Origin: Adineta vaga | Lineage: Eukaryota; Rotifera | Length of the DNA: 64,000 nt | NCBI GenBank assembly: GCA_021613535.1 | Contig: CP075494.1 | Span: 7,998,001-8,062,000 of the forward strand | Reading direction: 5' to 3' | Shown here: positions 24,958 through 37,065 of the stretch, piece by piece | Position numbering within the stretch: the first letter of the stretch is position 1 | Layout: every line of letters starts with the position of its first letter | Notes under the pieces: model-generated | What the model was told of the DNA's origin: nothing | Databases searched by the model: none | What the model saw: only the letters and a program-made list of their open reading frames with translations | Position numbers and translations under genes: made by a program

Positions 24958-26223
24958 CTATTTCGAAGTAATAGGTCCACTGTTTTTCGATGACATTTTT
25001 CGTCGATGAGCTAAACGTACTAGAATATCAAAGATATTATCAAAACGATCCTCTTGTTACAAAAATACTTACAAGCATCTTTTAATGATGGGTGTGCATA
25101 GATCATTGCTTGTTCATAAGTCATTAATTTATCAGGTTCAGGTGGAGGTACATGGTGATGTTGTTGTTGTTGTTGAGGATTTGGTGATGTTCCAATAACC
25201 ATTGGTTTTGTAACTGATGAAGAATGTTGATTGATTTGTTGTTGGCGTTGTTGTGGTCCAAAATTTAATGATATCGATGAAGCGACAGATGCTGGTCGTG
25301 CCGGTAGATATTGTCGAGTATCTTGATGATTCATTTGTTCGTTTTCTTGAAAAATTTTGCTTAATTCTTTATTAATACGTTTAGTTTCATCTAATTCCAT
25401 CATTCCCTTTTTGATTTTATTCATTTGTCTTAACTATAAATCAGATCAAAAAGTATATTAATTTTCAATGAGAAATCTAAACTTGGGTTTTCTTTTCATT
25501 ACATATTCAATTCTGTGCAACATTAATTGATTCCATTTTGAATCTTGATAATCAAATACCTAATGGACAAGAATATTCTTTAGGGAAAATTTAGAATGCA
25601 ATCATTAATTTTACATCAAATAATTGTTTGTACATATTAGCATAAAGTTTACAGATTTGTTCGCGTACTTGAACTTCAGTCACATGAATTAATTCATAAC
25701 GTGGTAGAAATAAAACTTTTATCTGTGGTGGTAACTAAACAAATTCTTTCAATCAAGTCAATACTCGTTCGAATAACTTACATTCGAATTAATTGGATAG
25801 ATATGTGTTGATTTCGAACAAATAATACCTAGAAAAACATAGGTATATTAGAATAAGAGATTTTGTTTTACAATTATTATTGTTCATTGTATGCATGGCA
25901 CAATCTCGACAAATAATATGACCACATGGATGACAATAGGCTAGTGGTAATCGAGTGTTATTTGTACCATTATGTTCACGTCGTTTACAAACTTCACAAT
26001 AAACCCATTCTGGTATTGTGAAAGTTTGCATTGGTACAGGTGTTTTTGTTGTCTCCGATTGAACTAATTTTGGTGTTGGTGCACCAATACTATTGTTCAA
26101 CATAGATGAATCCAAATCCTATGAATTGTTTAAATGATGAAAATGAAAACGATTTAATGGAAACTATTTTACCACTGAAGCACGACTCGTAGTAGTGGAT
26201 GGTAAAATTCCATTGAGATTCAT
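24958..26223 (-). CDS. RNF212/ZHP (Zip3)-family RING protein, probable SUMO E3 of meiotic crossover control
   Basis: About seven short exons. The N-terminal RING is assembled across an intron: WVYCEVC, then YCHPCGHIICRDCA, then the last pair as CIIC (the first Cys of that pair is split by the intron). This gives a C3HC4 set. Downstream comes LPPQIKVLFLPRYELIH, then QICKLYANMYKQLFDVFDYQDSKWNQL, a coiled-coil-like helix placed as in RNF212 and ZHP proteins. Next is a charged helix (LRQMNKIKKGMMELDETKR) and a Ser/Gln/Pro-rich tail with His and Gln runs, ending RLAHRRKMSSKNSG...K. RNF212, ZHP-3 and Zip3 are SUMO or ubiquitin ligases that stabilise recombination factors on meiotic chromosomes. Family assignment rests on RING position, helix spacing and tail composition, so it is good but not decisive; another RING/coiled-coil protein is possible. 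Confidence 0.65.
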
Positions 26224-26696
26224 TATTCTTCTAAAGGAGATAATAGATTGAACTGAATCGATAATGATGATGATAGATTGATTTATTTATTTTGAGTTTA
26301 CCGCTAAAGAGGTTGATCATACTTAATTTGAACAGATTGTTATTTATCGATCGATATTAAATATACAGATAATTATTTAATGCAAAGAATAAATCACAAG
26401 TGAAATATTATTTGAGAATATAATTAGAAATTTATAGAGGACAGCACTGAACAATCAATCAATCGAATAGAATCGATTCTTTCACTGAAATTTGATAAAA
26501 TGATAAGATGGATGAAGATATGCTGTGATGTTTATATAGTCGTGAAAACACAATTTTTATCGAAATACAAAACACATCACATATGATAAATATGAAAAAT
26601 AAAATGAATAAAAAAAAGAACTTTGTGACTTTCTCAAGATTTCATTTTGTTTGATCAGAAAAAAACAAAATAAAATAAAACGACACCGGAGATAAT
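26224..26696. other. Intergenic, RING gene 5' / LONRF 3'
   Basis: No gene seen; AT-rich. It should contain the promoter of the RNF212-like gene and the LONRF 3'UTR. Confidence 0.55.
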
Positions 26697-29562
26697 CTAG
26701 GATTCGTTATCAAGAGATATAGCTGTATGTTGTTGTTGATTGAGTAGAAAATTGATTGTATCATTCATCATTTGTAAACGTGTGCGAAACGATAGAGAAA
26801 TGAACGCATTATATTGAAGATGTGCTTCAATAGGCAATACATTCAACATTTGCCAAGCCCAACTAGGTCCATCCGCTAGGAAAGACATAAAAATTGAATT
26901 AAAATGTAAGAAATTTCGATAAAATGGTTTACTTAATTCATGATTGAGATCATCACATATTGGATATTCTTCTAATTGACGAGATATTAATGTTCGTCGA
27001 CCTATATCAAGTTGGTCAAACCAATGACGAACATTTTGATAAGTATTTCGATTTAATTGAAACAAATCTAAGAAGAGGAAAGGAAAGAATGCTATTAACG
27101 ATAAATGAATAAACTTAAACAAACCATCAAATTCTTCTTGTTCGATAGGATGATCTTGTATAAGTTGAACACGTGCTGTATAATATTGATCTCTCATTCC
27201 TCGATCAATAACACGAAAACGTTGTCGACCAATAGTATCCACAATAGAACGGCCATCTTGAGTGTATACAAGACCACGAATGTATAATAGCGTTCCATAA
27301 TCAGCAAATGTTCTATATCAAATATATATGTAAGTACAAATGAATAAATAGAACTTTTTCTCTTTTCTTCTTTCGATGATAGGCTTTTCATGATACTACG
27401 TTCTTTTGACTTCAAAGAGAGTGTGCTATGCATGCGACAAGGAGAGAAATGTGAACAAACAAACATGGTTTGTAAGATAATGTCTATGTATTTGTTCATG
27501 ACCACTTTAATTAAAAAGAGAGATTTTATCGATTTAATTGTCTTACTCTGTTTGTTCATCGTATGTACACATGCCAAAAGTTCTTGATTGAGTTGACATT
27601 GTTCGTCGTATCATTAATCGATAACGTGGTTCAAAGACATGTAGTGGACAAGAACAAAACGGTAGAGCTAATACACACATAAATATCGGTATTTCGAAGA
27701 TCAATGATTCAGTACTATTTGGCAATAACATCGGAATTAATACTCTAAAAAATCAATTCGATTTCAATGAAAGATCATGTTCTTCTTCTGAAGAAAAAAA
27801 GATCTTTTACCCTTGACTATTTTCTTGTTCATATAATTGTCGACGTTCTTGATATTCCTCAGGAAAATAACTTTCGATTAGTTGTGAAATTATTTCTGTT
27901 GTATTCACATATGACTGTATTAACATTGGAAAAAACTTCAAAAATGAAAAAATAGAATTAAAGATTTTCATAAAGATTATTGCTTTCGTTGGCCAACAAA
28001 ATTCGACAATTCTTACTTGTTCTAACGAATTTTTACACATTGGACATTGAACATTTGTATTATCTATCGAACGTATAAGACATTCTCGACAGAAAACATG
28101 ACCACATGGTGTTGTCACTGGAATCCATAGTAAACTAAAACAAAAGGTCAAAAGAACAAAATGATAGAAGTATGTTATATCATTTTCATACTTTATACAT
28201 ATGGAACATTCATAATCTTTCGCAGATATTTGTTCATGATCAAATAATGTACAAAGACAAGACGTTGACGCTACATTTCAAACGGTAAATACAATATTTT
28301 TCAATGAAAGCTTAACGTACTTGTTGATCGGCATGCAAGTAATTTCTTATCACATAGATCTGCAAGAATAAGAAGATTACATCTCATTTATATAATTCTT
28401 CAAGGCATTTAGATTATATATTCTTACCAGAAGCAACCGGTTCTTTAGCTTTATCATTCGACGATGATGAACATGTCTCTACACTTGTTTCTGTAGATAA
28501 TATATTTTCATTATCGTCATTATTATGTAAAACCGCATGAAGATGCTAGAATAAAATAAACTAATCAATCAAAAAAAAGACTATCAACCAAACTATCACG
28601 TACTTGAGCCATGATTTGTTTGCCTGTTTGATCTTCTGGATCTAAAGTAAGTCCTTGTAATGATGATAATAATGCTGATGTAAAACGTTGCATTTCAAAT
28701 AGTATTTGACTACGGCAATAATAACCCTAAACAAAACAATTCGTTTTTATCCCTAAAGCAATGTATTTCTTACTTTTCTCCAAAATGGCTTCAATCGAAT
28801 AACTTGTTCAATATCAGTCACAGCTTTATCAAATTGTTTCATTGTTTTATACGTTTTTGCTCGACCATAGTATGCCAGATGTTCATTATCATCTGAATAA
28901 TTTTCATAAAAACAAGAGTGAAAAAAAATGGTATGAAGAATCTTACATTTTGTAATAATTTGAGAATAAATTTCAATTGCTTGTAGATAATTCTCATTGA
29001 AATATTCATTTCGTGCTTGATGGCATAAGATAATATTTTCATGTTTGAATTTCAATGTTTTCGAATGGTCAATTATTTCTTTAAGAAAATGATTCCGATT
29101 AAAACGATTGTCTAATGCATATTGAATGGATGACGTAATTTGTCCTTGAATATTTTTTGGACAACGTGGGCAATCAATTGATCGTTTTCCTTCATCTTTA
29201 ATACATTGTTCACAATACGTATGACCACAATAAAGTGTTAAAGGTTCGTAAATTAAATCTTCACAGAAAAAACATATCCATGGACAAGCTATTATCGACG
29301 GTGATGATGATGATGATGATGATGATGCAGACATATGTTGTATCGCAATTTGTTGACAAATAGGTTCAAGTTCCGTAATTGTATAAGATAAAAATTGCGT
29401 ACCTGTTTTTTTCAAATCAGTCAAGAATGCTTGATAACAGTGGGTCAATGTTGATGCTTTACTTTTGCGAAATATTATTTTCTTGTGACCGGCTTTTAAT
29501 TTTTGTTTTCGTAAACGAACTAATGGTTTCTCTGCTGATAAATGACGAGAATTTGAGTACAT
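26697..29562 (-). CDS. LONRF: LON-peptidase N-terminal domain and RING finger protein (LONRF)
   Basis: Multi-exon RING-type E3 ligase. The first exon (to 28753) has a Ser run, then a first RING (CFFCEDLIYEPLTLYCGHTYCEQC...CPRC), followed by TPR-like helices (ARNEYFNENYLQAIEIY, LAYYGRAKTYKTMKQFDKAV). Later exons give LFEMQRFTSALLSSLQGLTLDPED, an acidic Ser-rich linker, and a second RING (YECSICLLWIPVTTPCGHVFCRECL...CPMC). The C-terminal LON domain has VFEPRYRLMIRR, FGMCTYDE, DYGTLLYIRG, GRQRFRVI, and near the end DGPSWAWQMLNVLPIE. RING-TPR-RING-LON is the vertebrate LONRF1/2/3 arrangement; the paralogue cannot be assigned. Roughly 10 exons; end at 26697. Confidence 0.93.
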
Positions 29563-30443
29563 GGTTGATATATTTGAAAGAAATTCAACATGTGAATAGA
29601 TATATGTACGTAAATGTTAAAAGTTTATAAATGTTCTTGATAAAGAAGAAAATATCGACTTCAATAAGACACAACTGATTACGTGAGCAACGTCTATTTG
29701 CTCGTTCTCTATTTTTTTTTCTTTCAGTTCCTTTCGTCTTTTCTCCCACACAATCTGAATGACGCGCTTTTTCTGTTCTTCCTCGGTCGCTTTCGGTTCT
29801 TTCTATATCTATCTTCGACTGATTACAACATCGCGAATCGTGCACTCTATAGAAGAGTTATGTAACTGTTTTTTTTATGATATACACATTGGAAAGAACG
29901 AAATAACCTACTTACTCCATTCGAAGTTAGAAGGAATAGGGTACATTGATTGCAAAAAAAGGCAATATATTCCAATCGATATTAATTTTCATTCTCATAT
30001 TTATAAATCATTTCATCGAAGAGAAAGAGTGAGAAACGAAAATAATTTCTCCACTGGATCAATCTCAAGATTGTTTTTGCTTATCTATCAGTCAAGGTAC
30101 TTGAAATACAATGTATGTTGGTGATGTTAACAATGAACTTTCGCAGTGCGTGTATCTTCAAAAACACTGCACTCTTCATAATTAGTATTACGTAATTTCT
30201 GCTAATTTTTGTTTAAATAGATGGAAAGAATTAATTTCATCACTATAAACTCTCATTCATTTCGTTTACAGACATTCAAAAGTGCATGCACTTATTCTTC
30301 AAATCCATATATATATATATATATATTTATAAATATATAATTAAACAAAAAAGGATAAATGTATCTACAATAACTCGATATAATTTTTAAAAAAATGAGA
30401 AAAGCCACATCGTTTCTTTGTTTTTTTTCGCACAAACAGAAAC
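29563..30443. other. Intergenic, LONRF 5' / ARAP 3'
   Basis: No gene supported. Contains a TA repeat near 30307-30327 and T-rich tracts. Frames here lack exon partners. Confidence 0.5.
30307..30327. repeat. (TA)n microsatellite
   Basis: About ten TA units downstream of the ARAP stop codon. Confidence 0.85.
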
Positions 30444-33400
30444 TCATTTTCGTAATTGTTTGCAGAAATTCGAAGCTACATGGCAAGTTTTCGAGATTAT
30501 TTTATTTTTCTTTACATCAGATCTTTTTCTCGTTAAGACAGGTGGGGATGCTTGATAATTTTGTAATGGTAAATAACTAATACCATCCGGTAGTGCTCGA
30601 GATGCTCGACGTGTCCATTTATCATGTCCATTATTATGGACTAATTCCAAATACCATGAAAACATTTGATTACGTTCATCAAAACGAAATGAAAAACCAA
30701 ATGGTGTTTGACTAGGATTTTCGTCAGCAATTTCAGGAGGTAAAATCGTTAAAACTCGATATTCATTCATATCAAATGGATTCACAAAGCGACAATCAGC
30801 TCCAATATAGAGAAATATTTCTTCAATTGACCAAGATTTAATTAATGTTTGCTGTTGAAAAACGATACTTGAAGTTAAATCTTGTTGATTATTATTCGAT
30901 TTCCATTTTACTGATTTATCAGTTATGTTAGGTGGAATTCGATGAATTTGAAGCTGGATAAACAAGGGGAAAAAATTAGAAATAACAACAAATTAATTAA
31001 CACTATATTCATAAATAGAACTACATGAAGACAGAGGAGTGTGTGTGTGTCGTTTCTTATCTGTTTGAATTTTCAAAATTTGAGTCAGCTATTATCGCAT
31101 CACATTCTTTTCAATTCATTTCAAAAGACTGCTGTATATAGAAAACAGAAAGGGAATTTTCTAATTTCTGAAGTATTACATTACAACTCTGACCAGAAAT
31201 TTTCCATACATATTTCTGTTATAGATAGATAAGTTTAATTTATCCTGTCACATTGAAGATATTCTCAGAGAGACATAGACAACACGATTTCACTCACCAT
31301 TGCTTTTTCAAATACCCATAAACATGGTATCCATCGTTGATTTGATATATCAAAGTATTCACATTGAATAGAATTATTATTAAAAATCGATGGTCGTTTT
31401 TCTAAACGTTCTTTTTCAAATTGAATATAATTAAGTTTAACAACAAAGGTTGCTTGACGGTTTAATTCATGTGATAAGTATGTTCGATAACGATATAAAA
31501 CTTCCGATATATTTTCACATGAATACATTGGTCGTTCAAGATTTTGATCAATAATAACTTCGAATAAACTCCAAAAGAAGCAATCATTTTGATTTATTTG
31601 TTTGAGTAATTTATCGATAATCATATCGGCAGTTGTTTCTTGTCCGGAAATATTCATCGCATAACCATTGAATTCATCAGCACGAGATTCAAAATAAACG
31701 GAAATCATTGCACCATCTAATAATCGTGGAATGGTTTGATTTTCACGAACAGAAATCAATGTTTCTATACAATGTTTTTCATGTTCAATTTCCTCATAAG
31801 TTACATCGAATAGTTCACGATAATATTTACAAAGATTCGTTAGAATGATAAGATTTGCTTGAAGTGAAGGTATAACATGAGCATAGGATGATGATACAGG
31901 GTATTGAGAGAGAGATGAAACAGATGCTAAGGATTGACGACGAGATGCTAAATAAATAGAATTCTTTTAGATCAATAGTTTATGAGTAGAACAACATATC
32001 GGATACTTGCCAAAGATTATAACATTACCTTTAGAAAGTATTGATTGATTTCTTTTCACATTCGATGACATTGGTCTATTATTCTGCTCGAATATTATTT
32101 CCGATTCGTTATCCATATCTTGCAAGTCAAGATTATCGAGCGATCTATTACGATATTCAAATCGATCATCTTTGTAATCTATCGGTACGGATATATCTTG
32201 TGATATAAGACATGGTGCAAAGGTTGAAATAAGATTTGATAAAGTCATGCCATTTCTATCAGCTAAAGCAGCAACTGTATGAATATGTAATAGCATTGTT
32301 CTTAATGTTGAATAATGTATAGGAAAATGTTGTTTTAAATCTTTAATCAAACCACGATAATATTGTATCATCTGTTCTTCTGTCATTGTTTTCTCAACAG
32401 TTGAACGTAACCATGCATGATAATTTTGACGTGTACCAAGTAATGGAATATCTAAATGACGTAGAAATCGTTTTAAAGCATTTGCAACATCATGTTCACT
32501 ATAGATTTCATGTGATAAGAGATGAGTAAATGGATCCGCTAGACATTCAGATAATAATTGTTTTACTTTGGATTCTTGTCCAGCTTGACGGTAGATACCT
32601 ATATTAAAGAAAACATTCAATAAAATGTCAAACAATTCAATCATCTTTACCTTTCGTTTGTAAACCATGTTCAAAAATGAAATTAATAAATCGTTCAACG
32701 ATAACCGGTATATTTTGTGATGTTAATATTTGTTTATTTAAATCAGTTAATGTATGAACTTGAATTGCTTGATGAAGACATGAATATAACATATTTGTTA
32801 ATTTAGTTATTGGTGAGGATAAATAAAGAAAACGATTGGAAACAAGACATAAAACAACACCTGTAAATTCTGGAGTTTTTTGATGAGCTAAAACAAGAAC
32901 AAAAGATATATGAAAAGAAAATCTTTTTTTTTAATTTTTATTTACTTAAACTTGAATATTTTCTTAGATCAACTTCATCAAATGTCGTATCCGAACAAAG
33001 AACAAATCGTCCTGAATAAACCATAGCGATAACTTGTTGTTTTTCCGCATTTATTCCTTCTTGTACATTTAATTTCATTAATAAAATAAAATCTGAATAG
33101 ATTAATTGATGATATGAATATTCTCGTTTAATTATTTCACGTATCCATACAGAACGTTCAAGTTCATTAGGAAATACCCATACATATTCATTCGTAGATG
33201 TTTGCTCATCAACAATCAATGTACATTGACAATTGACATTCGCTGTACTTGCACTTGATAATCGACATCTCAATGAAACACCATGTACAGATTGATTACA
33301 AATAGCAAGAATATTATTTAAATCAATTTCAAATAAACATCGTTGAGATTTTTCACAATTTGTTGATGAAAATGGAAAGATTTTCAAATGATTATTTTCA

Positions 33401-35660
33401 TAACGTGTTAGAAATTCTTTCAAAACACCATGTTTAGTCGATAAATAAACAGTTGTTTCATTAATATCTTCTAAGTTTGTCTTCATAAAGTCAAAATCAG
33501 AAAAACCTATGCATAAAATATTATACACACATAAATGTTGACTAATTGGTTTAAAAGATGTGAGTATGGTACAGAAATTCTGACTACGATTGTTTTCTTT
33601 CTTCTAAATACCCCTAAAACTATCAGACATAACTACGAAAAGAAAGAAGTACTTGATACAAGGTTGTCCATTATTTCAAAATGAAATCATGATCACAGTA
33701 GTACGTCTCAACTACTTGTCAACATACACATTCTCTGCACTGTATTTGTAAAATAAAAGAGAAGATTCGATATCATTTCGTAATGAATTGTACTAGATTC
33801 TTGTACTTTTTTCAATCGATTGATAACGAATAACTACATACTATGCAACCCAAAATGCAAACTACGGATTTATTCCAAACGTAGAAGAACACGTTTAATG
33901 TTAGTCAATCTACTAGGTTTTAGTGAATGTACATGCTGTTACTACCGATTTATTATCTCTAACAATTCGATAATCTTCTTTCGTAAATATATACATGAAA
34001 TAAAACAACAAGACTAAATAATATTTATATATAAAGAGAGGATCATTTACTTTTCTCAAGCGAATAGACTTACCTCCATTTGCAAGAATAATTTTCATTT
34101 GTTTCATTTGTTGATGTCGTTTGGCATGATCAGTTATAGCAAACATCTTTTCCGAATAATTTGGATTTGCTCCTAACATTAATAAATGTAATGTTTTACC
34201 ATAGTCGGATGTTTCAACATTTTCATATAGCATCCTATTCAATTCATCTTGTGGTATCATTTGATTTTGATGATAGGGTTGAAGATAAATCTTTTCAATA
34301 TATTTCTTTCTTATATATTGTTCACGTTCGAAATCAGTGGATTGATCAGTTGGTTTAACACGATATGAAGATTCATTTTCTAATAAACTATTCGAAAATT
34401 GATTTCCATATTCGAAAAGTAATTCAATTAGATGAGGATCACATGCAATAGTAAGTAATGATTGAAGACGAAGAAAATCTGATGTTAACAAACGATGAAT
34501 AGCTATAAGAGACAAATGAACGCGAAATTTAATTTAATCAATTGAACACTTACCAGCACATCTTTTACAAATAACTAAAAGCCATGACATAATCGCAACT
34601 GTTGGATGTTCTGCATTACAATCAGCACATTCACGATTACTCAGATTTTCTTGTACTCTTTCGAGATATATTGTAGTTCGTTCTTAATAAATAGGAATAA
34701 ATACCTCATATATATATATATATGTATTATGATCAATTATATTTTTCTTACTTGGAACAACCGGACCACCACCTCCACCACTATCACTAGTACTTATTGA
34801 TGTATTGGCAAAATCATCGATTAAAACTGAAACTGGACTTGCTTTTTGAGACATTGGCTCTGCTAATGATCTAGAAGACAACTTCTTTTTTTCATTTTGA
34901 TAGATTACATTATTTATACATACTGATTATCATTTTGATTATGCGGTAATAATTGTTGTTCTTCTTCAGGTGCCTAGATGAAAGTTAATTATGAGAACTT
35001 TTCAATTAAATAATAATCTCAAATCAACTTCGAATAATCATCTTTTATTTTATTTTCTTATCGAATGTCAAGCAGCGAGCGAAGACATAGCATACTTTTC
35101 TTTTTTCTTATTCTTTCGTTCCTATGATGTAAAAGATGACATTGAAATATACACATTTTCTTTTCTATTCAAGTAAAAATAAAACATATTCACAAGAAAT
35201 TATTTACCGATAATGAAGGTTGATCTGAAGTGATTGACGAATTTGAATAGGTCATTGAATTGTCATCAGGTGTCGATGATGTAATATAGAATAAAGTTGT
35301 ATTTGATGGATTAAATGAAATTGAACGATGAATGGCATCGATTTTTGAAAGACTGGTAAGATTATTGATTCGATTGACAGATGCAATACTCGGTACACGA
35401 AAAATAACATCATTCTCTGAATTCATTGTAGGTTTTTCAACGGGATTGTTAGTGACTAAGAAAGAAGAAAACGAATTTTGCAAATTTTCAATCATTGAAT
35501 TTCGATATTTACCATTCATAAGTGTAGTATCATTCGAACTGATAGCAATCGGTTCTTTTACATTTGGTTTGATTTTTCTATTTGGATTTAGTACAGGTCG
35601 ATTTTTAAAAATGGAATTCGATAGACGAGGTTCACAGGGTATATCAAAAGAAGGATCCAT
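30444..35660 (-). CDS. ARAP-type ArfGAP / RhoGAP / Ras-association / PH protein
   Basis: Signal-integrating GAP for Arf and Rho GTPases at membranes. Order from the start: a disordered Ser/Asn-rich N-terminus (35190-35660 and two short exons); an ArfGAP zinc finger CADC...CKRC with IHR after it (about 34470-34686); two ankyrin-like helices (LHLLMLGANPNYSEKMF); PH-like segments (32938-33507); RhoGAP with GIYRQAGQ carrying the arginine finger (31967-32610); a Ras-association-like domain (31265-31800); and a final PH-like domain (30444-30965). In vertebrate ARAPs, SAM and two PH domains precede the ArfGAP; I do not see them here, so the N-terminus is reduced or unrecognisable. The intron before the PH exons is about 560 nt and could hide another exon. 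Only 93 bp separates this start from the POLR3E stop, and the ATG directly follows TTTATTCTAG. Family order is clear; exact exon ends are not all fixed. Confidence 0.85.
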
Positions 35661-35672
35661 CTAGAATAAAAA
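35661..35672 (-). other. Splice-acceptor-like site abutting ARAP start
   Basis: Read on minus, TTTATTCTAG ends exactly at the ATG, inside the 93-bp gap to the upstream gene's stop. Compatible with a trans-splice acceptor of an operon-like unit. Confidence 0.5.
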
Positions 35673-35753
35673 TCACCGTTTTATCGCATAGAAAAAAAAG
35701 ATGAAACTAGAAAAAACAAACGAATATCACATAAATTTCTGAAAATTTTTCTA

Positions 35754-36843
35754 TCAGTCTTTTATCGACTGATTATCTTGCAAAAGAAATTGATTACGAA
35801 TACGCTGAGCATCGAATGAATGAGGATTCATAATACAAACAAGATCTTGCCAACGTTCATCATCACGCATTTGACGATAATAACTATAGGATTGAAGACG
35901 TTTCTTTTTATGATAATCACTTTCTTTTTTAGCAAATTTCATTGTTACTAAACTTGCAATCGGTTCAGGTTTATTTTCTTCACTTTCACTGCCTGATTGT
36001 TCACCATCACTACCATACATTGGATCATCTTCAATCAAATTTGCATCTTTGGTATTTGCGGAACCTGATGTTGATGATGTTGTATCGAGATAATTGAATT
36101 GTGGTCGAAGTTGAATAATAGATTTCAATGGACATAGAACTAAACGACGAGTTATAGTGTCAAACAAACCGACAAAATAACGATCACCTGAAAGAATATG
36201 AAATAGATAATCATGATTCAGTTTTCGAAAATTATCAATTTCAGACACAAAAAAGTGAGTTGCCTGCGAAAATACGTGAAGAATTTACATATAAACGTAG
36301 GTGCGTCTATTCACTTTATAATTTATAATGTTTACGAAAGAAAAAATGTTAGAATATACATTCTTTCAAGGGTTGCACAAAAACCCTTCTCTTTCTTACG
36401 AAAACAAAATATTGTCACGTATTTTGTTAACATAACATTTTTGAGACGAAAAATCGACAAAGGTGAAAGGCTATTTCGGATAAGTTCTCGTTTTTGCTCT
36501 TACCATCTGACGAAATTGTTGATGCAATCGTTTGTTTATCCATACGATCACTATTGAAAAATTGTTTTCCGTTCTCATTATTTGTACTATCCGCAAATTG
36601 TTTTCCACGAGCTGGATAGTAATTAGTTGATTGTGAATCAATTAATAGATCCATTTCAACTAATGATTGTTTTTCTTTAATTCGTGCACTTGTAAATGAT
36701 GTTTCATCATACGAACGGTAATGGGGTCGAATAGGATATTGAAATAAGTATATGGATTGTGCTGTTCGACGAAGTTCTACATCGACTTCGTAGAGAAGTT
36801 CATCATCTTCATCGATATCCATTGATGTATGACCATTCGTCAT
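35754..36843 (-). CDS. POLR3E: RNA polymerase III subunit RPC5 / POLR3E, short form
   Basis: RPC5 (yeast Rpc37) pairs with RPC4 on Pol III and acts in initiation and termination. Two exons, about 36504-36843 and 35754-36189, joined across a roughly 310-nt intron to about 258 residues. Motifs: EVDVELRRTAQSIYLFQYPIRP, then ARIKEKQSLVEMDLLI, NYYPARGKQFA, MDKQTIAST, and in exon 2 DRYFVGLFDT, LCPLKSIIQLRPQFNYLD, VTMKFAKKESDYHKKKRLQSY. All match the animal RPC5 N-terminal half. The frame stops soon after the RQMRDDERWQDL region, so the long C-terminal winged-helix extension of animal RPC5 is missing; the size resembles yeast Rpc37. The next gene (ARAP) starts 93 bp downstream, so no room remains for the extension there. 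Confidence 0.9.
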
Positions 36844-37065
36844 GATGAAAAAGAAAACTAATTGATGAATAAATAAAATTAAAAAAAGAACAGTTTCTTT
36901 TTTTTTACTTCTCGACTAAAAACGAACGAACAAGGACGAAGCGTGAATCATTCAATAAGGATTTCAATGTGGCGACACATAGGAAAAATTTTATTTGTAG
37001 GTAGAATTTGACCATTAGGAACATTTCGTGATTCAACTTAATTTATTATTTATTTCTGATTGAAA

